Shown: in pieces, positions 34,722 to 42,529 of the stretch
How positions within the stretch are numbered: the first letter of the stretch is position 1
Layout: the number at the start of each line of letters is the position of its first letter
From: Oscillospiraceae bacterium
GTDB taxonomy: Bacteria; Bacillota; Clostridia; Oscillospirales; CAG-382
Direction: 5' to 3'
Assembly (NCBI GenBank): GCA_015064625.1
Contig: SVRW01000017.1
Location: forward strand, 1 to 54,934
Length of the DNA: 54,934 nt
Made by a program: the position numbers and the translations under genes
The notes under the pieces: generated by a model
Seen by the model: only the letters and a program-made list of their open reading frames with translations
The model's database searches: none
What the model was told of the DNA's origin: nothing

Positions 34722-35876
34722 ATGACAATCAGAGAAAAAGACAATACATTTGTAGCATCGACCTACGGACGCTTTCCCGTTGAGCTTGTTGAGGGCAAAG
34801 GTGCATTGATAAAGGATTCAGACGGCAAGGAATACATCGATCTTTCATCAGGTATTGCTGTCAACACCTTCGGTATCGCAGATACAGAATGGGTTAACGC
34901 TGTAACGGCACAGCTGGGTACGTTACAGCATACGTCAAATTTATATTACACAAAGCCTTGCGCAGATTTAGCTGAGCTTCTTTGCACAAAAACGGGAATG
35001 AAAAAAGTTTTCTTCTCAAACTCTGGAGCAGAAGCGAACGAATGTGCTATTAAAGCCGCAAGAAAATATTCTTTTGATAAATACGGTGAGGGCAGATATT
35101 ACATTATAACTCTTAAAAACAGCTTTCACGGAAGAACCATAACAACCCTTTCTGCAACGGGTCAGGACTCATTCCACACAATATTCAATCCTTTCACAGA
35201 AGGATTTTTATATGCAGAACCGAATTTTGAATCCGTTAAAGAACTGGCTGAAAAATATCCCGTTTGTGCAGTTATGTTTGAAGTTGTTCAAGGTGAAGGC
35301 GGTGTCCTTCCCTTAGATAAAAGTTTTGTTTCATCTCTTGCAGAGTATGCAAAGGAAAAGGATATTCTTCTTGTTGCAGACGAAGTTCAGACTGGTAACG
35401 GCAGAACAGGTATGCTTTACGGATATATGAACTACGGCATTACTCCCGATATCGTAACAACTGCAAAAGGGCTTGGCGGTGGACTTCCCATTGGTGCCAC
35501 AATGCTTGGCGAAAAGGTTGAAAAGACATACACTCCAGGTTCTCACGGTTCAACCTTTGGCGGAAACCCAGTTTGTGCCGCAGGTGCTTTAAGCGTTTTA
35601 TCAAGAATAGACGAAAATCTTTTAGCAGAGGTCAGAAGAAAAAGCGAATATATAATAAAGGAGCTGTCTCCATTTGTTAAATCCATAACGGGTATGGGCT
35701 TGATGCTCGGTCTTGAAACGGAAAAGGATGCAAAAACAGTTATAAACGAATGCATAGAAAAGGGAGTACTTGTAATAAGCGCAAAAACGAAGGTAAGACT
35801 TCTCCCTCCCCTTTCCATTACGGATGAACAGCTTGAAAAAGCAATTAAAATTTTAAAAGAGGTAATTTCAAAATGA
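34722..35876 (+). CDS. argD: Acetylornithine aminotransferase
   Basis: A 384-residue class-III PLP aminotransferase. VFFSNSGAEANECAIKAARKY and the cofactor Asp in LVADEVQTGNGRTG precede the PLP lysine in TTAKGLGGGLPIGA. SHGSTFGGNPVCAAGAL follows. Start after GGGAGGC. It overlaps argF (ATGA), so the two are coupled. Confidence 0.95.
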   Translation: MTIREKDNTFVASTYGRFPVELVEGKGALIKDSDGKEYIDLSSGIAVNTFGIADTEWVNAVTAQLGTLQHTSNLYYTKPCADLAELLCTKTGMKKVFFSNSGAEANECAIKAARKYSFDKYGEGRYYIITLKNSFHGRTITTLSATGQDSFHTIFNPFTEGFLYAEPNFESVKELAEKYPVCAVMFEVVQGEGGVLPLDKSFVSSLAEYAKEKDILLVADEVQTGNGRTGMLYGYMNYGITPDIVTTAKGLGGGLPIGATMLGEKVEKTYTPGSHGSTFGGNPVCAAGALSVLSRIDENLLAEVRRKSEYIIKELSPFVKSITGMGLMLGLETEKDAKTVINECIEKGVLVISAKTKVRLLPPLSITDEQLEKAIKILKEVISK

Positions 35877-36778
35877 ATCATTTACTTAAGCTTTCAGATC
35901 TTTCCACAGAGGAAATACATGATATATTGAATTTAGCTGACCAGCTCAAATACGAGCGTCAGAACAACATCCCTCACAAACATCTCGAAGGAAAAACACT
36001 TGGAATGATATTCCAGAAATCTTCCACACGTACAAGAGTAAGCTTTGAGGTTGGTATGTACGAGCTGGGCGGAAACGCTTTGTTTTTAAGCTCCCGTGAC
36101 CTTCAGATTGGCAGAGGCGAACCTGTTCAGGACACAGCAAGGGTATTAGGAAGATATTTAAACGGTATAATGATTCGTACCTTTGAGCAAAAAGAGGTTG
36201 AAGATCTTGCAAAATTCGGTGGTATTCCCGTTATCAACGGACTTACAGACTATTGCCATCCTTGTCAGGTTCTTGCAGACCTTATGACAATCCGTGAATA
36301 CAAAGGCTCTCTTGAAGGATGCAAGCTTGTATATATCGGTGACGGAAACAATATGGCAAACTCCCTTATTGTTGGCGGTATCAAATGCGGAATGACTGTT
36401 GTTACAGCTTGCCCCGAAGGATACAGACCCGATAAGGATATTATGGAATGGGCGAAGTCCACAGGCAGATACGAATGCACAGACAACGTACTTGAAGCCG
36501 CAAAGGATGCTGATGCTCTCTATACAGACGTTTGGGCATCTATGGGTCAGGAAGGCGAAGCAGAAGAACGCAAGAAAATTTTTGCAGGATATCAGATAAA
36601 TTCCGACGTTATGGCTGTTGCCAAAAAGGATGCTATAGTGCTTCACTGTCTCCCTGCTCACAGAGGCGAGGAAATAACCGACGAGGTTATGGAAAAATAC
36701 GCAGACAGCATATTCAATGAGGCTGAAAACAGACTTCACGTTCAGAAAGCTGTTCTCGTGAAATGCATGAAGAAGTAA
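35873..36778 (+). CDS. argF: Ornithine carbamoyltransferase
   Basis: A 301-residue enzyme making citrulline from ornithine and carbamoyl phosphate. STRTRVSFE binds carbamoyl phosphate, NGLTDYCHPCQVLADLMT and HCLPAHRGEEI are the ornithine-site signatures. It closes the arg operon; argG and argH are not in this window. Confidence 0.95.
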   Translation: MNHLLKLSDLSTEEIHDILNLADQLKYERQNNIPHKHLEGKTLGMIFQKSSTRTRVSFEVGMYELGGNALFLSSRDLQIGRGEPVQDTARVLGRYLNGIMIRTFEQKEVEDLAKFGGIPVINGLTDYCHPCQVLADLMTIREYKGSLEGCKLVYIGDGNNMANSLIVGGIKCGMTVVTACPEGYRPDKDIMEWAKSTGRYECTDNVLEAAKDADALYTDVWASMGQEGEAEERKKIFAGYQINSDVMAVAKKDAIVLHCLPAHRGEEITDEVMEKYADSIFNEAENRLHVQKAVLVKCMKK

Positions 36779-36805
36779 TTTCAAATCACAAAAACGTTTT
36801 TTACA

Positions 36806-36831
36806 AGGCGGGGCATTATGCTTCGCCTTTT
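36806..36831 (+). terminator. Terminator of the arg operon
   Basis: Hairpin AGGCG...CGCCT with inner GGCATTATGC pairing, followed by TTTT, 28 nt after argF. Confidence 0.7.
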
Positions 36832-36891
36832 GCTATAATGACAAAATGTACAACGTGTTTTTCATTTTTGAAATTATTTTCGCAAAAAGGG

Positions 36892-36920
36892 TTGACAAAC
36901 AAATATTTTTATATTATAAT
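36892..36920 (+). promoter_or_regulatory. Promoter of the two tRNA-Ser genes
   Basis: TTGACA (36892-36897), 17-bp spacer, TATAAT (36915-36920), both perfect, 15 nt before the first tRNA. Confidence 0.9.
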
Positions 36921-36934
36921 AGTGAAGCTGTCAA

Positions 36935-37023
36935 GGAGAGATGTCCGAGCGGTTTAAGGAGCTGGTCTTGAAAACCAGTGACCCGGCAACGGGCCGTGGG
37001 TTCGAATCCCACTCTCTCCGCCA
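36935..37023 (+). tRNA. tRNA-Ser (anticodon TGA)
   Basis: An 89-nt class II tRNA with acceptor GGAGAGA, anticodon loop CTTGAAA (TGA), a long variable arm (CCCGGCAACGGG), T arm GGGTTCGAATCCC, discriminator G and encoded CCA. Confidence 0.96.
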
Positions 37024-37072
37024 AGCTTTTTTTGATTTTTTTAAAACAAAATAAAGTGTTATTTTCACAGTT

Positions 37073-37162
37073 GGAGAAGTACTCAAGTGGTGAAGAGGCG
37101 CCCCTGCTAAGGGTGTAGGTCGTTCACGCGGCGCGAGGGTTCAAATCCCTCCTTCTCCGCCA
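37073..37162 (+). tRNA. tRNA-Ser (anticodon GCT)
   Basis: A 90-nt class II tRNA with acceptor GGAGAAG, anticodon loop CTGCTAA (GCT), a long variable arm and encoded CCA. Its 3' end (37142-37157) recurs exactly at 40296-40311, see findings. Confidence 0.96.
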
Positions 37163-37167
37163 AAAAA

Positions 37168-37202
37168 TGAAAGGTAGGATGAATTCCTACCTTTCATTTT
37201 TT
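37168..37202 (+). terminator. Terminator after tRNA-Ser
   Basis: Perfect 12-bp stem TGAAAGGTAGGA/TCCTACCTTTCA with a 5-nt loop and six Ts. Confidence 0.95.
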
Positions 37203-37530
37203 GCTTCGAAGGGATTTGAACGGGTGCGTGTTAGAAAAGTGTCCAGTGGACACTTTTCCCGCACCCTGACCGAGGGGCGTCGAGCCCCGAGAGCAAATCC
37301 CGACTTCTTTGAAGGGATTTGAAGTGTCGGTAGTGAATGACAGTCCGGTGGACGATATCGGGGTCCCCGCAAAACAGAGTTTTGTGGGGTGATTCCGAGC
37401 CGACCCTGACCTATACGCGAACCCCCAAAAAATCTGCGATTTTTCGGGGAACCCCTACGCACCGCAGGCGAGAGCAAATCCCGACTTCTTCGAAGGGATT
37501 TGAAATGTCGATATATACCCCGCTTTGACG
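37203..37530. repeat. GC-rich modular hairpin repeat, left copy
   Basis: A 330-bp non-coding block with nested inverted repeats. Module A (37222-37266) has outer arms GGGTGCG/CGCACCC around a 12-bp stem GAAAAGTGTCCA/TGGACACTTTTC. Module D (about 37363-37389) pairs CCCCGCAAAAC with GTTTTGTGGGG. Module B (about 37412-37450) pairs AAAAATC with GATTTTT. Two CAAATCCC...GGGATTTG hairpins begin near 37295 and 37476. The block is GC-richer than its surroundings. Open frames crossing it are interrupted by these palindromes and are not believed. A shortened copy lies at 40173-40318. Confidence 0.85.
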
Positions 37531-37545
37531 TAAATAAATTTTCTA

Positions 37546-37574
37546 TTGAAAAATACGTGTATTTATGATAAAAT
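37546..37574 (+). promoter_or_regulatory. Promoter of the comB-like gene
   Basis: TTGAAA (37546-37551), 17-bp spacer, TAAAAT (37569-37574), 45 nt before the start codon. Confidence 0.75.
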
Positions 37575-37618
37575 TCTTTATATGAATCAGATGAAAATTC
37601 AAACAAATTGGTGAGAAG

Positions 37619-38311
37619 ATGAAAATTAACATTCTACATATGATAGATGGTGCGAAAAAGGCAAAAGGAACAACGGTAATAATAGACGTATTCAGAGCCT
37701 TTTCCGTAGAGGCATATTGCTTTTATATGGGTGCTGAAAAAATAATTCCCGTTGGCGATGCAAAACTTGCATATAGACTTAAAGAAAAAAATCCCGAATA
37801 TATCTTATCAGGCGAGAGACACGGCAAGATTTTGCCTGATTTCGACGTTGGTAATTCACCGACGGATATAGTAAAACTTGATTTAAAAGGGAAAACCGTA
37901 ATCCACACAACGAGTGCAGGAACGCAAGGAATAGTCAATGCTGTGGGTGCTGATGAAATCATTGGCGGCAGTTTATTGTGCGCAAAGGCAATCGCAAGAT
38001 ACATTAAAAAAACGAATAAAAAAGAAGTATCATTAGTATGTATGGGCCTTGATGCACTTTCCGAAACAGAGGAAGACAATCTATGCGCCAATTACATAAA
38101 AAGTTTACTTTGCGATGAAGAAATTGATATTCGTTCTGAAATTGAAAAACTAAAAATTACAAGCGGTGCTAAATTTTTTGACAAAACCCAAAAGGACGTT
38201 TTTCCCGAATCGGATTTTCATATGTGCGTCGAAGTTGACAAATTTGATTTTTTGGTCAAGCTCGAAAAAGACATTGACGGAACTTGCTATATGAAAAGAT
38301 ATGATTTTTGA
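37619..38311 (+). CDS. 2-phosphosulfolactate phosphatase family protein (ComB-like)
   Basis: A 230-residue protein of the ComB family. Typical segments are TTVIIDVFRAFSVEAY, LSGERHGKILPDFDVGNSPTDI and GKTVIHTTSAGTQGI, then AKAIARYI. ComB makes sulfolactate on the way to coenzyme M in methanogens, but bacterial homologues occur widely and their substrate is unclear; no coenzyme M genes are visible here. It has its own promoter and GGTGAGAAG site and sits in the accessory region between tRNA-Ser and the right repeat copy. Confidence 0.82.
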   Translation: MKINILHMIDGAKKAKGTTVIIDVFRAFSVEAYCFYMGAEKIIPVGDAKLAYRLKEKNPEYILSGERHGKILPDFDVGNSPTDIVKLDLKGKTVIHTTSAGTQGIVNAVGADEIIGGSLLCAKAIARYIKKTNKKEVSLVCMGLDALSETEEDNLCANYIKSLLCDEEIDIRSEIEKLKITSGAKFFDKTQKDVFPESDFHMCVEVDKFDFLVKLEKDIDGTCYMKRYDF

Positions 38312-38327
38312 AAATTTTATGAAAATG

Positions 38328-38356
38328 TTGACAAAATTATGGACTTTTGGTATAAT
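38328..38356 (+). promoter_or_regulatory. Promoter of the lipoprotein gene
   Basis: TTGACA (38328-38333), 17-bp spacer ending TTTTGG, TATAAT (38351-38356), 32 nt before the start. Confidence 0.88.
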
Positions 38357-38388
38357 TTATATATAAAACATTACAGGAGATTATTCAA

Positions 38389-39297
38389 ATGAAAAAAATA
38401 ATATCTATTTTATTTCTTATAGTCTCGATGTTTGTTTTATCTGGTTGTATTCCATTGTTTGGAGCAGATTTCTTTTTTAACAAGGAAAATCCTTTTCCTT
38501 ATCGAGGTAAATATAAAGAATTATACACAACTGCAATATACAGTATTCCAGACGCTGAAGGATATATGCATCATGGAGAAGGAGCGTACAATTCAGATAT
38601 TTATATTTGGGAACAAGATGACTATGGAAGAACGTTATTTTCTTATTGCGAGGATTATAACAATCAGATTTTTGGATTGGTTATTTGCCAATCTTTTGAT
38701 GAAACGAACGTGTATTTTTATCCCGACGTCAACTATGTATTAACTCTTATTGATTCCGAATTCCTTTATGAAGGGATTGAAAAAGATCATCTGAAAAACA
38801 GAACAGAGAGTTTTTACTTGGAAAACAAAGAAAAATTGAAACAAGAAAACGATTGGAATAAACCATTGGATAAAACCAAATGCGTTTCTTATTCAATTAC
38901 AGATCACAAGATTTTAGGGGAAAATATATATTCCCTGAATAATGCTCAATGCAACGAAATATTGGATAATTATACTAAAACTTTGAATTTAAAAAATCCT
39001 GAAAAAGGGCCACACAGATACAACAATATTCTGCAAGTTGATGATGAAGGCAAAATCTTGCATGAAATTTACGGTGTACATCGACACTTTGATAATCCAG
39101 ATTGGAACAGATACGATGAATTTACATATTATAGCATAATTGTATGGGTTATTACAGATAAAGAAGGTAACTATGACAAAGAAAATGGAGTTATGATTAT
39201 GTATTCTAAACCCAATGACCCTGATAAATCATTTATATATGATGCGAGCGAAGTTTCGGAATTCAAAAGTAAAAATGGGTGGAAAAACAAAGAATAG
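38389..39297 (+). CDS. Hypothetical lipoprotein
   Basis: A 302-residue protein with a clear lipoprotein signal: MKKIISILFLIVSMFVLSGC, lipobox LSGC at 17-20. The mature part is rich in Tyr, Asp, Asn and Glu and has no recognised domain. The start is preceded by ACAGGAGA. It has its own promoter. The codon use is more AT-rich than in flanking core genes, as expected for accessory DNA. Function unknown. Confidence 0.85.
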   Translation: MKKIISILFLIVSMFVLSGCIPLFGADFFFNKENPFPYRGKYKELYTTAIYSIPDAEGYMHHGEGAYNSDIYIWEQDDYGRTLFSYCEDYNNQIFGLVICQSFDETNVYFYPDVNYVLTLIDSEFLYEGIEKDHLKNRTESFYLENKEKLKQENDWNKPLDKTKCVSYSITDHKILGENIYSLNNAQCNEILDNYTKTLNLKNPEKGPHRYNNILQVDDEGKILHEIYGVHRHFDNPDWNRYDEFTYYSIIVWVITDKEGNYDKENGVMIMYSKPNDPDKSFIYDASEVSEFKSKNGWKNKE

Positions 39298-39299
39298 CA

Positions 39300-39405
39300 A
39301 GCTTCCGTGTTGTACACCTGAATTCTGTTCAAGTTGATATTGAGTAATACCTTTCTCGCACAAAAGTTTGGAAATTCGCTTTGCAACAGCATCATTAACC
39401 GTCAT
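39300..39405 (-). pseudogene. Truncated XRE-family helix-turn-helix regulator
   Basis: From ATG 39405 the minus strand encodes MTVNDAVAKRISKLLCEKGI then TQYQLEQNSGVQHGSLL, the first two helices of an XRE/Cro-type DNA-binding domain, with GGGGAATCC upstream. After about 36 codons it runs into the antisense of the lipoprotein gene and stops at 39229, so the recognition helix end and the rest are missing. It is a remnant cut by insertion or deletion. Bases 39421-39580 carry no gene I trust; a plus-strand frame there ends in a basic tail and may also be a fragment. Confidence 0.7.
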
Positions 39406-39601
39406 ATTTGGATTCCCCTTTACGTTTGCTTTCTTTTATTATTTTATCAAGAAAGATATAAAATTATAAGAAGGTATGCCTACATAGACCATAGCACAGG
39501 AGGAGCATATAAAACCTATAAGCACGCCAAAAGAAAAAGAAAAAATATTTTCATCTTGGGAAAGCTTAACGAATAAAAAATAAAGTCTTAAACAAAAGTG
39601 C

Positions 39602-39635
39602 TTGTTTTTATTATATCTCTATGATATAATAAAAA
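39602..39635 (+). promoter_or_regulatory. Promoter inside a 13-bp palindrome
   Basis: A perfect inverted repeat TTTTTATTATATC/GATATAATAAAAA (39605-39617 and 39623-39635) contains the -10 TATAAT (39625-39630); a weak -35 TTGTTT lies 17 bp upstream. It could be an operator or a weak bidirectional terminator before the next gene. Confidence 0.55.
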
Positions 39636-39660
39636 CATCAATCAAAATGGAGGTAATATT

Positions 39661-40080
39661 ATGGTAATTTTTAAATCCAATGAATGCAATACGCCACCTC
39701 GCGCTGATATGTTTTTGCCTGATTTTTTGAAACATTTCGGTTTCTTTCTCGTTTTTTTAGCAGTAATCTTTTTAGTTGCTACCTTCATCACACAAATTTG
39801 GGGGTTGATTATCGGTGTTCTTATTTGTGGAATGCTCGGTATTACAGCATGGTTGTGCTGGAAAAATCAAACGATTAAGATTATAGATGAAGATCAATTT
39901 GAATACACCACGTTTTTAGGAAAAACCACCTTATATCGCTTTTCCGATATAAGAGATTTGCGTGCAAATAAAGATTCATTGACTTTAATTTTAACAAACG
40001 GCAAAGTACATATAGAATCCATGGTATGTATGTCAGAAACTCTTTATAACAAAATCGAAGCGTCTCTTTCTCAAAAATAA
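39661..40080 (+). CDS. Small membrane protein with PH-like cytoplasmic domain
   Basis: A 139-residue protein. Two hydrophobic helices lie at about 27-46 and 47-67 (FGFFLVFLAVIFLVATFI, WGLIIGVLICGMLGITAWLCW). The C-terminal half is beta-rich with alternating strands (IKIIDEDQFEYTTFLGKTTLYRFSDI), like bacterial PH domains. The start follows TGGAGGTAATATT. I know no function. It lies in the accessory region and ends at a strong terminator. Confidence 0.8.
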   Translation: MVIFKSNECNTPPRADMFLPDFLKHFGFFLVFLAVIFLVATFITQIWGLIIGVLICGMLGITAWLCWKNQTIKIIDEDQFEYTTFLGKTTLYRFSDIRDLRANKDSLTLILTNGKVHIESMVCMSETLYNKIEASLSQK

Positions 40081-40123
40081 ATTTTCTCATAAAGTTTTTG
40101 TATCAAAATTATAGTCTTTAGCC

Positions 40124-40163
40124 AAAAACTAACGGATACCTAATAGGTGCCGTTAGTTTTTTT
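40124..40163 (+). terminator. Terminator after the membrane protein gene
   Basis: Stem AAAAACTAACGG/CCGTTAGTTTTT with inner TACCTAATAGGTG, followed by seven Ts. Confidence 0.92.
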
Positions 40164-40172
40164 CGCATTCGA

Positions 40173-40318
40173 AAGAAGAAAGAATTTGAATGGGTGCGTG
40201 TTAGAAAAGTGTCCGCTGGACACTTTTCCCGCACCCTGACCTATACGCGAACCCACAAAAAATCTGCGATTTTTCGGGGAAACCCGACACGAGAGCAAAT
40301 CCCTCCTTCTCGCCTCGC
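40173..40318. repeat. GC-rich modular hairpin repeat, right copy, fused to a tRNA-Ser 3' end
   Basis: Module A (40192-40236) matches the left copy except for the two loop bases (GC for AG). It is joined directly to module B (about 40241-40281) at CCCTGACC, an 8-bp sequence that occurs twice in the left copy; the right copy therefore looks like a deletion between those two. Its end, GAGAGCAAATCCC, runs into CTCCTTCTCGCC, so 40296-40311 equals the 3' end of tRNA-Ser(GCT). Confidence 0.85.
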
Positions 40319-40357
40319 ATATTTTTTTATTTTCTCAACTTTTTTCTAAAAAACCTA

Positions 40358-40386
40358 TTTACATCCATAAAAAAATGTGATATAAT
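40358..40386 (+). promoter_or_regulatory. Promoter of the hairpin RNA
   Basis: TTTACA (40358-40363), 17-bp spacer ending ATGTGA, TATAAT (40381-40386). Transcription would begin at about 40393, exactly at the outer arm of the hairpin. Confidence 0.8.
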
Positions 40387-40392
40387 ACTCAC

Positions 40393-40606
40393 GCCAAGCT
40401 AACTTAATATATGTGGAAAAGGGTGTTTTTCTTTTTCAAGGGATAATTATACTCTTTTTTGTACATAATTACATTATTGAATTTGATAAAAATGCAAATT
40501 CCATTTATGTAATTATGGTTACACCCATTTCACATAAAGTTAGTTTGGCGACTATCGGAGTTTGCGTTTTTTGTGCGGTTGCTTCGGTAGCCGCACTTTT
40601 TATTTT
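40393..40606 (+). ncRNA. Candidate small structured RNA (about 210 nt) with own promoter and terminator
   Basis: The predicted transcript folds on itself. The outer helix 40392-40405 pairs with 40537-40550 (14 bp with one G-U), then 40411-40415 with 40531-40535, about 3 A-U pairs, and 40421-40426 with 40521-40526. A terminal helix of 11 perfect bp follows (40464-40474 with 40507-40517), with a large asymmetric bulge between. A 10-bp terminator stem with a UUCG loop (40573-40596) and TTTTTATTTT ends the unit. A 75-codon frame (40413-40640) crosses the terminator and has no ribosome-binding site. The long rod with an internal bubble recalls 6S RNA, but I could not confirm that; a decayed inverted-repeat element is the alternative. 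Confidence 0.6.
40573..40606 (+). terminator. UUCG-tetraloop terminator of the hairpin RNA
   Basis: GTGCGGTTGC-TTCG-GTAGCCGCAC, 10 pairs including two G-U, closed as C(UUCG)G, followed by TTTTTATTTT. Confidence 0.9.
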
Positions 40607-40676
40607 CTGCAGAAACATAATCCACTCACTATTAAAATGAAAACTGCTTTCATTTTTTTAACTGTTCCGCCCTCGC

Positions 40677-40702
40677 AAAAAGAGAGGGTCTCCCCTCTCT
40701 TT
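40677..40702 (-). terminator. Terminator after the NPCBM-like lipoprotein gene
   Basis: Perfect 10-bp stem AAAGAGAGGG/CCCTCTCTTT with a 4-nt loop; on the minus strand it is followed by TT after TTT. It lies 20 nt after the stop. Confidence 0.88.
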
Positions 40703-40721
40703 AACACATTATTTCATTTGC

Positions 40722-41726
40722 CTATTTCTCCACAAACATACTTACAAAAGTGAGTTTTAAGTCGGGTACGTCTGGGATACTTTTGCATACTAAGGTTAAT
40801 TTTTCACATTTATTTATGGGTACACGGTAGCCTTTTACATCCTTCGAAGTTATATTTTCTTCAAATATCAATTCACCGTCAGCATAGATACATATGGTTG
40901 CAAAAGCAGAGATTTCCGTTTCCACATCTTCCATATATATTCCCGTTTTAAATGAGAAAGTTTCATACTCTCCTGACAGATTAAAGCAGGCAAAAACGTC
41001 GTTAGACCATTTTTCAATTTTCGGGAAAAACACACGCAAAGCATCGGTATATTCATTTCCGTCCAACTCAACAGTATCTCCGTTTTCAGAATACGCACAA
41101 AACAAGGAAGCTTCTCCCGATTTATAGTAAGGACGGATATCCTGCATAAGCTTTGCCGTAGTCAGTTCTTCAAAAGATGTTTCATTTGGAATAGAAACAT
41201 CGCCTTTCCATGCGATAAGCTCTCCCAATGCGACAATAACACTTTCGCTTTCCGTTGCAAAGCTTATAGTGTCCGCGTTTTCCACGTTCAGAGTATAAAA
41301 AGTTGGTAGGTCATGATTATATATTGTTTTTTGTACTACTAAATCTTCACCAACAAAAACGGAAACTTGTTCGCTATTTTTAAAATACACATTTTCAGAA
41401 TGAACTGAACCGAGGTAAAAGCTTATATTTTGAATCTCCTTCCCCGATAAATCAAATTTCAAAAAGCAGTTTTCGTTATCACCATAAAGCGTTCCGAGAA
41501 GAATTCCACCGCAATATTCTTTACCACCCATAGAAACCGTATTGCCATCTTTCATGATTTCAACGCCTTTTTCTTCTATAATCTGGCAAAGCTCTGAAAG
41601 ATAAGTCTTTGAAAAGCTTTTATTCTTATCATCAGATGAACCACAACCGCAAATCAGAAGACAATATATCAGAAAAGAAGAAACAACTTTAACAGCTCTG
41701 AATTTTTTACTTTTAATTATATTCAT
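40722..41726 (-). CDS. Lipoprotein with two NPCBM/NEW2-like beta domains
   Basis: A 334-residue exported protein: hydrophobic signal SSFLIYCLLICGCG with Cys at the lipobox (ICGC). Two similar beta-rich halves follow, about 60-170 and 195-330. Each has the pattern GxEYxxxL...F.LSGxxxxxSFxxG...VxIxxDxxLVxxxxI, as in NPCBM carbohydrate-binding modules: compare CFLKFDLSGKEIQNISFYLG with ACFNLSGEYETFSFKTG. It probably binds glycans at the surface; this is inference. It is 23 nt downstream of the RadC-like gene. Confidence 0.75.
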   Translation of the reverse strand: MNIIKSKKFRAVKVVSSFLIYCLLICGCGSSDDKNKSFSKTYLSELCQIIEEKGVEIMKDGNTVSMGGKEYCGGILLGTLYGDNENCFLKFDLSGKEIQNISFYLGSVHSENVYFKNSEQVSVFVGEDLVVQKTIYNHDLPTFYTLNVENADTISFATESESVIVALGELIAWKGDVSIPNETSFEELTTAKLMQDIRPYYKSGEASLFCAYSENGDTVELDGNEYTDALRVFFPKIEKWSNDVFACFNLSGEYETFSFKTGIYMEDVETEISAFATICIYADGELIFEENITSKDVKGYRVPINKCEKLTLVCKSIPDVPDLKLTFVSMFVEK

Positions 41727-41749
41727 AGGCTTTTCTCTTCACCGACGGA

Positions 41750-42499
41750 TTATTCCCACCCTTTAGCTCCTGCGATGTCTTTTACCTGACCTTTGCAATC
41801 ACCGCTTACAACGAAATACTCCCATAAAGGAACAGAGCATCGGCTCAAAACTGAACGAATCATACTTACCCTTTCAAGCTCAATATTACTTGGAATAATA
41901 TTCGTTTCCTTTGTGTAGCGAAAAAGGATAACTCCCTTTGCAAAAGCACCGAACACATTATGTCTGAGCGATTCGGAAAAGCAGGATAGCTCTTTATCAT
42001 CACATTTGCCTAAAGAAGAAAGAATCCCGTTTTCATCTGTTATCACCACAGCGTAATAACCTTCTTTTTTGACACGTTTAGCGAGATTCTTTACGTTTTC
42101 AACGCATTTTCTGTATTTGGATTTAATCTTCGGATCGCCTTTAAAAGCTGTTCCCATTTCGTATATTTCATTAAAAACATCACTATCCAGCTTTTTCAGT
42201 CTTCGTCTTGCTTCACCTAATGCCATTATGAGAGCTGCACTGCTTTTTCCTATTCCTTCCACGTCTGTCAAATCTTTTTGAGATGAATCAAACACTTCGG
42301 TCATAGTATCGAATTTTTCCAGAAGCTTATGAGCTGTTTCGTTTGTATTTATTCTTGGGATGCTGTAAAAAAGCAATATTTCCAAAAGCTCGTGAGGTTC
42401 AAGACAGCAGTCTCCGCTCTTGAGCAATTTGCTTTTCAAGCGACTTCTATGACCGCTATGTAAAACGGTTTTTCTTTTTGAAGCTTTAGGTTTCAACAT
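41750..42499 (-). CDS. RadC-like protein with intact helix-hairpin-helix part but lost JAMM site
   Basis: A 249-residue protein. Residues 1-105 match the RadC N-terminus closely (HRSRLKSKLLKSG, EPHELLEILLFYSIPRINTN, DVEGIGKSSAALIMALGEARRR), including the GIG hairpin. The C-terminal half keeps the fold pattern (YYAVVITDENGIL, FGAFAKGVILFRY, WEYFVVSGD) but the metal motif HNHP...SxxD is gone (RYTKETNIIPSNIE). It is therefore probably not an active metalloprotease. ATG 42499 follows AAGGTGG. It is the second of two tandem RadC-like genes. Confidence 0.82.
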   Translation of the reverse strand: MLKPKASKRKTVLHSGHRSRLKSKLLKSGDCCLEPHELLEILLFYSIPRINTNETAHKLLEKFDTMTEVFDSSQKDLTDVEGIGKSSAALIMALGEARRRLKKLDSDVFNEIYEMGTAFKGDPKIKSKYRKCVENVKNLAKRVKKEGYYAVVITDENGILSSLGKCDDKELSCFSESLRHNVFGAFAKGVILFRYTKETNIIPSNIELERVSMIRSVLSRCSVPLWEYFVVSGDCKGQVKDIAGAKGWE

Positions 42500-42529
42500 A
42501 CCGTCCACCTTGAATTTATTTCAAACCTT

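Noticed and set aside
37187..37606. Open frames crossing the 37.2-37.6 kb block on both strands
   Set aside because: They consist of palindromic repeat modules and have no start site or protein-like composition.
39334..39576. 80-codon plus-strand ORF after the lipoprotein
   Set aside because: Its first half is antisense to the XRE remnant, there is no ribosome-binding site, and only the basic tail looks protein-like.
40413..40640. 75-codon hydrophobic ORF starting at GTG
   Set aside because: It has no ribosome-binding site, lies inside a self-complementary transcript and runs through a strong UUCG-loop terminator; an RNA gene explains the region better.
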